This document shows positions 21,001 to 22,152 of a stretch of DNA of 22,152 nucleotides, in pieces. Below the pieces are notes generated by a model, which did not search any database, was not told where the DNA came from, and saw only the letters and a list, made by a program, of their open reading frames with translations. Both the position numbers and the translations under genes were made by a program. The DNA is from Gnetum montanum. Taxonomy: Eukaryota > Streptophyta > Gnetopsida > Gnetales > Gnetaceae. How positions within the stretch are numbered: the stretch's first letter is position 1; each line of letters starts with the position of its first letter. The stretch is from NCBI GenBank assembly GCA_015680685.1, contig MNCI01023689.1, positions 19,058 to 41,209 on the forward strand, read 5' to 3'.

Positions 21001-21672
21001 AAGATTATACCTAAGCACTGAAACAAATGCTCCAATATTTTTCATAAAATTATGATTTATTTACCTTCTCCGCCCCAGGACCAAATAACTCCACAAGCAA
21101 AGCCCCGATTAAGGTTTTCTTTCCTGCACCTGACGGCCCATAGAAAAGCAAATGTGGGCAATCTTGCTCGGATACCTGACAAATAAGAACAAAAGATGTA
21201 ATAGCATCTTTCTTTTCATAAAATTATGTAAAATGTCAACTACCCCACTGAAGACGATAGTATTATAATATCAAATAGAAACCTATATCGTAATGTCATG
21301 TCCGATACAATCTCCACCGCCAGAAAGCAGTTTAGTATCGTAACGTCTTAGCATCTTAGGTCAAATTTTGGCGATGTTCACCAAAGCTTTCCTTCCAGAT
21401 TGGAAATTAAGAGCTGGAGATATTTGCATTTTTTATACAAAGATATAGGGCCGATATAAATCGATTTCAAAGGTAATCTTATAACAAAAAAAGCGTCCCT
21501 TTTGAATGTAAGACCAAATTACTGCAACATCTGTGCCACTGTAAGCAATGATGAGTCATCGAAGATTAAGGAAACGAAAGTAACGAACCAGGTTTCTTAA
21601 ATTGGCAGCTATATCTTTGTGAACCAGACACTTCTCCAGAAAGTTGGGACGATATTTGTCTACCCACAACAT
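6008..21672 (-). CDS. RFC3: Replication factor C subunit 3 (RFC3), 11 coding exons, complete
   Basis: Small subunit of the RFC clamp loader, which uses ATP to load PCNA at primer-template junctions in the nucleus. Coding exons, in gene order: 21672-21589, 21175-21065, 20980-20948, 11497-11323, 9642-9461, 9263-9127, 8972-8874, 6860-6791, 6666-6592, 6484-6439, 6066-6008. They sum to 1071 nt (356 residues plus TGA); all ten introns are GT..AG and every junction keeps frame. The ATG at 21672 gives the family N-terminus MLWVDKYRP. Seen: Walker [10 protein letters not shown] (41-49), Walker B region LNEVDKL (138-144), SRC motif (181-183), then the collar domain, ending KRFLIATFG. Length is close to Arabidopsis RFC3 (about 354). 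Residues 127-131 form a small Gly-rich insertion. Exon 3 is only 33 nt and precedes a 9.45-kb intron. No frameshift or internal stop. Orthology is from recalled RFC3 sequences and is strong; splice sites are predicted, not from transcripts. Confidence 0.96.
6861..8873 (-). other. RFC3 intron 7 (2013 bp)
   Basis: Bounded by donor GTTAGT (from 8873) and acceptor TTGTAG (ending 6861). The joined codon is TGC (Cys274). A second GT, GTAAAT, lies 4 nt further on and would shift the frame. Apart from an RTE-type tail near 8480-8516, I recognise nothing in it. Confidence 0.85.
8480..8516 (+). mobile_element. Probable RTE-type LINE 3' tail (GAT repeat)
   Basis: TATAGGTTACAAGGCTAGG followed by four GAT units resembles the end of plant RTE elements, where a stop codon (TAG) is followed by a short 'ttgggacaaggctagg'-like linker and a GAT repeat. 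The segment before it is too degraded to translate convincingly. It is judged from similarity to the copies at 2535-2745 and 19455-20350. Confidence 0.4.
9643..11322 (-). other. RFC3 intron 4 (1680 bp)
   Basis: Donor GTGACC (from 11322) and acceptor TTTACAG (ending 9643); it splits codon Val135 after the first base. It contains a probable RTE tail (10580-10643). 'TTGGTATCAGGTAGGC' near 10534 loosely resembles a copia primer-binding site but has no LTR beside it. Nothing else was recognised. Confidence 0.85.
10580..10643 (+). mobile_element. Probable RTE-type LINE 3' tail (GAT-rich)
   Basis: AGTGACCCCAAATAAATGG reads Ser-Asp-Pro-Lys-stop, like the '..ADPK*' C-terminus of RTE ORF2, followed by a short linker and a GAT/GAC-rich simple repeat (about 10620-10643). 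Upstream coding similarity is not convincing, so only the terminal part is claimed. Confidence 0.4.
12636..12837. repeat. AGATGTCT / AGACATCT motif cluster in U3 of copy 1
   Basis: Nine occurrences of AGATGTCT or its complement AGACATCT (some one base off) in 202 bp, beginning near 12636, 12666, 12687, 12706, 12726, 12760, 12779, 12810 and 12830. Most steps are 19-21 nt, the others 30-34 nt. Both orientations occur. The array also creates a 104-codon open frame on the minus strand (12927-12613) that is not a real gene. Confidence 0.8.
12912..12919 (+). promoter_or_regulatory. TATA box of LTR-like copy 1
   Basis: CTATAAAAAGGC lies just downstream of the motif cluster and upstream of the conserved GGGTAGGCTAGTC segment, the position expected of an LTR promoter. 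Copy 2 has no matching TATA at this place; it carries the fold-back instead. Confidence 0.5.
13345..13577. other. Spacer between the two tail-to-tail LTR-like repeats
   Basis: About 230 bp not shared by the two repeats. A plus-strand frame near 13511 reads [14 protein letters not shown], faintly like a gag zinc knuckle but without correct Cys/His spacing, so it is not called coding. Confidence 0.4.
13578..13595 (+). repeat. Left 18-bp flanking direct repeat
   Basis: caatgcagaaaggatact. It matches 14499-14516 (caatgtagaaaggatact) at 17 of 18 positions; the one difference is C/T. The two copies sit exactly at the borders of LTR-like copy 2. Confidence 0.75.
13988..14055. repeat. 23-bp perfect fold-back with duplicated loop
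   Basis: Arms 13988-14010 and 14033-14055 are perfect reverse complements (arm core TTTGGGTAGGCTAGTCAGAA) around a 22-nt loop. Loop and arm edge contain a tandem 14-bp direct repeat, CAAAAGCCTATGTT, at 14007-14020 and 14021-14034. Copy 1 has only one, non-inverted, version of this segment at 12938, so the fold-back arose in copy 2. Confidence 0.9.
14131..14350. repeat. Degenerate 20-bp minisatellite, 12 units (AGACATCTTG core)
   Basis: Units begin near 14131, 14151, 14172, 14184, 14205, 14224, 14244, 14264, 14284, 14304, 14324 and 14343. Best units are agacatcttgggatcagttg and agacatcttgaggtcaattg. Cores vary (atacatcttg, acgtcttg, agacctcttg, aaatgtcttg). Spacing near 14224-14343 is almost exactly 20 nt. 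Same motif family as 12636-12837. Confidence 0.85.
14499..14516 (+). repeat. Right 18-bp flanking direct repeat
   Basis: caatgtagaaaggatact, partner of 13578-13595. Similarity extends a little further left on both sides (atagg-), with one indel. Confidence 0.75.
14566..14769 (+). other. 67-codon open frame, unrecognised
   Basis: Starts [15 protein letters not shown] and ends [13 protein letters not shown]; charged, with no domain I recognise. It lies upstream of the LINE reverse transcriptase remnant on the same strand and might be part of that element's ORF1 or untranslated region, but nothing proves it. Not called a gene. Confidence 0.25.
14930..16200 (+). pseudogene. L1-like LINE reverse transcriptase remnant, frameshifted
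   Basis: Plus-strand fragments in changing frames match reverse transcriptase blocks in the correct order. These are [15 protein letters not shown][13 protein letters not shown] (about 15147-15232; family 'NKAPGPDGFPVEFF'), IVLIPK (about 15318), HIVTPN..NHELIHS (about 15442-15500), [11 protein letters not shown] (about 15540-15572; family 'LDMSKAYDRV.W'), FHPKFVQLV (about 15609-15635), RGLRQ then, after a frame change, [10 protein letters not shown] (about 15707-15755; family 'RGLRQGDPLSP.LFI'), and YIDNTMLVT (about 15811-15837), in the place of the catalytic 'F/YADDT'. The catalytic Asp pair is therefore altered. Stops and at least two frame changes rule out function. Ends are approximate; no poly(A) tail or target duplication was found. 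Confidence 0.75.
16201..16600. other. Pyrimidine-rich tract (plus strand), no gene
   Basis: About 16200-16560 is strongly C/T-rich on the plus strand, unlike its A-rich surroundings. A 61-codon frame on the minus strand (16587-16402) is a by-product of this composition and resembles no protein I know. Confidence 0.5.
16771..16825 (-). mobile_element. tRNA-like SINE head (A and B boxes), degenerate
   Basis: Minus strand: TTAGTTTAGTGATAAG (16825-16810) resembles an A box and GGGTCCAATTTT (16782-16771) a degraded B box. Their starts are 43 nt apart, close to the normal tRNA geometry. The region between (TTTTGATTTAAAAGCTCCTA) could be an old anticodon arm. No cloverleaf is intact. Best read as a tRNA-derived SINE head or old tRNA pseudogene. 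Confidence 0.35.
16845..16930 (+). mobile_element. Copia-type LTR U3 fragment (plus strand)
   Basis: Plus strand 'ACATAAATTGAATCTTTGAG..AATGGGTTTGTCCCACCACT' aligns to the minus strand of about 17840-17748 inside the copia-type LTR ('GCATAAATTATGTCTTTGAG..AATGGGTTAGTCCCACCACT'). The two are thus inverted relatives about 0.9 kb apart. Similarity stops on both sides, so only a fragment is claimed. Confidence 0.55.
17112..17858 (-). mobile_element. Ty1/copia-type LTR, apparently solo
   Basis: The minus strand starts TGTTGGACC at 17858, a common copia LTR start, has TATATAGG at 17340-17333, and then a stretch like the R/U5 of plant copia LTRs: 'CTGTGGACATAGATAG..GTTGAACCA..AAATTTTTCT..TTCTTGGCAATTTTCTGTGTGG..GATCTTGGATTTT..TTGCGCAATA'. 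The 5-bp sequence acatg occurs at 17107-17111 and 17859-17863, a possible target-site duplication that would set the LTR at 747 bp. On that reading the LTR ends in GA, not CA; ending at the last CA (17127) gives 732 bp and no duplication. No internal coding region adjoins, so it is probably a solo LTR. Confidence 0.55.
17864..19454. other. Intron 3 sequence, nothing recognised
   Basis: AT-rich with short frames only (for example 18445-18630 plus, lysine-rich and without domain). A 16-bp direct repeat gaacaaacaagcacat occurs at 18926-18941 and 18970-18985. Confidence 0.5.
18926..18985. repeat. 16-bp exact direct repeat, 44 bp apart
   Basis: gaacaaacaagcacat occurs at 18926-18941 and 18970-18985; the 28-nt spacer is G-rich (aagagggtgggggtg). 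It could be a local duplication or remnants of an insertion footprint. Confidence 0.7.
19455..20350 (-). pseudogene. RTE-type LINE ORF2 C-terminal remnant
   Basis: Minus-strand fragments in order read LFAVIMDEL (near 20310), KYVKCNF (near 20125), then frame-shifted pieces of the '[17 protein letters not shown]' and 'GW.KWR.ASGVL' blocks (20060-19940). Next come [10 protein letters not shown] and [11 protein letters not shown] (about 19835-19775), GVVPIAEKL (about 19735), [12 protein letters not shown] (about 19680) and KRTH-like residues (about 19520). The GATAAGGATAAGATGATGATG tail lies at 19485-19465. This is the post-reverse-transcriptase region of plant RTE elements and their microsatellite end. 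It is 5' truncated near 20350, with several stops and frame changes. Same strand as RFC3. Ends approximate. Confidence 0.75.
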
Positions 21673-21758
21673 CCCGGACGCTGATTGAATGCCTGCGCAG
21701 AACTCCTCCTTGCCTGCTTGAAAACGATTGCAACAACAAAACCAGAGAATGGCTTCAT
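21660..21758 (-). other. Possible upstream ORF overlapping the RFC3 start
   Basis: An ATG at 21758-21756 opens 32 codons (MKPFSGFVVAIVFKQ...) ending at 21660, 13 nt past the first base of the RFC3 ATG (21672) and in another frame. If transcription starts upstream of 21758 this would act against RFC3 translation. If it starts between 21757 and 21673 there is no such ORF. The frame stays open upstream to 21914, which has no recognisable domain and is not called a gene. Confidence 0.35.
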
Positions 21759-21770
21759 ACGTTTCTCAAG

Positions 21771-21782
21771 TTTGGCGGGAAG
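21771..21782 (+). promoter_or_regulatory. E2F-type binding site in the RFC3 promoter
   Basis: TTTGGCGGGAAG on the plus strand (CTTCCCGCCAAA on the gene strand) matches the E2F/DP consensus (WTTSSCSS, TTTGGCGGGAA). It lies about 100 bp upstream of the RFC3 ATG. Replication genes in plants, clamp-loader genes among them, are known E2F targets in S phase, so this is a likely functional site; binding itself is inferred. Confidence 0.7.
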
Positions 21783-21844
21783 AAACACCCAGTAGGCCAG
21801 TACACTTACTATAACTTCGTTCTTTCTTTTATTTCTTTCCTCTC

Positions 21845-21856
21845 TTTTTTTATAAG
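21845..21856 (-). promoter_or_regulatory. TATA-like stretch upstream of RFC3
   Basis: The gene strand reads CTTATAAAAAAA about 180 bp upstream of the ATG. If used, transcription would begin near 21820 and the leader would include both the E2F site and the upstream ATG at 21758. Housekeeping promoters often lack a TATA box, so this is tentative. Confidence 0.3.
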
Positions 21857-22152
21857 TTATCCATTTTGTCAATTGGATCTTTTCCCCCCTCACTATCATT
21901 CTTCTTAATCTCATGTTTTCAAAAGCATCCTCGCAAATTCTACATAGTTACATAGACTAGACTAACGTCAAGATCCTACTATTCTCTCTCATTTGTGTCC
22001 GTGGTGGTTACCTTTTTCGCCTGCTCCCTTGCCATCACAAAGGCTAAGGTAGCTACATCGTGGTATCGAAAGGGTGTCATCTCCTTGAATTGTCTTAGGT
22101 TGGCTAGTCGTTGAATTTCGGAGATTGAGTTCAACAATTTATATGGGGAGTC
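21857..22152. other. RFC3 upstream region, no gene recognised
   Basis: No coding region or known repeat is recognised. 'GTGGTATCGAAAGGGTG' near 22061 is faintly reminiscent of a retroelement primer-binding site, but no LTR can be shown. Confidence 0.4.

Noticed and set aside
21660-21914. 84-codon minus-strand frame as a separate gene
   Set aside because: It overlaps the RFC3 start in another frame and has no domain; at most its last 32 codons matter as an upstream ORF.
22011-22021. TTTTTCGCC as a second E2F site
   Set aside because: It lacks the S-S core of TTTSSCGC and lies far upstream.

Overview
The window is nuclear DNA of a seed plant. It is AT-rich and holds one recognisable protein-coding gene on the minus strand: a complete RFC3 (replication factor C subunit 3, the plant orthologue of the ~38-kDa clamp-loader subunit). 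The rest is decayed retroelement and unassigned DNA. A small housekeeping gene stretched to 15.7 kb, with one intron of about 9.45 kb full of old retroelements, suggests a large-genome plant, perhaps a gymnosperm; this is inference. A single ambiguous base (n at 617) suggests draft assembly sequence.

Layout. 1-610: degenerate Ty3-type gag pseudogene (minus), running off the left edge. 611-6007: intergenic DNA with an RTE-type LINE 3' end (about 2535-2745), a tRNA-like SINE head (about 3507-3570) and a short tandem repeat (4349-4407). 6008-21672: RFC3, 11 coding exons, 1071 nt including the stop, 356 residues, uninterrupted frame. Intron 7 (2.0 kb) and intron 4 (1.7 kb) each carry what looks like an RTE 3' tail. 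Intron 3 (11498-20947) holds two diverged LTR-like repeats in tail-to-tail orientation, an L1-like LINE reverse transcriptase pseudogene, a pyrimidine-rich tract, a tRNA-like SINE head, a Ty1/copia-type LTR with a related U3 fragment, and a 5'-truncated RTE LINE. 21673-22152: RFC3 upstream region with a strong E2F-type site, a TATA-like stretch and a possible upstream ORF overlapping the start codon.

Function. RFC3 is the only working gene seen. It has the AAA+ clamp-loader hallmarks (Walker A, Walker B, SRC motif) and would act with RFC1, 2, 4 and 5 in loading PCNA at primer-template junctions. The E2F-type site about 100 bp upstream of the ATG fits S-phase expression. All mobile elements look dead: stop codons, frameshifts, 5' truncation or LTR only.

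Most unusual structures: a roughly 20-bp periodic array built on AGACATCTTG / AGATGTCT in the presumed U3 of both LTR-like repeats; a 23-bp perfect fold-back in only one of them; an 18-bp near-perfect direct repeat exactly flanking that same copy, too long for an LTR target-site duplication; four RTE-type 3' tails ending in GAT microsatellites; and a gag pseudogene whose six stops are all of the kind made by C-to-T change at CG or CHG sites. I found no clear evidence of a wholly new protein system.
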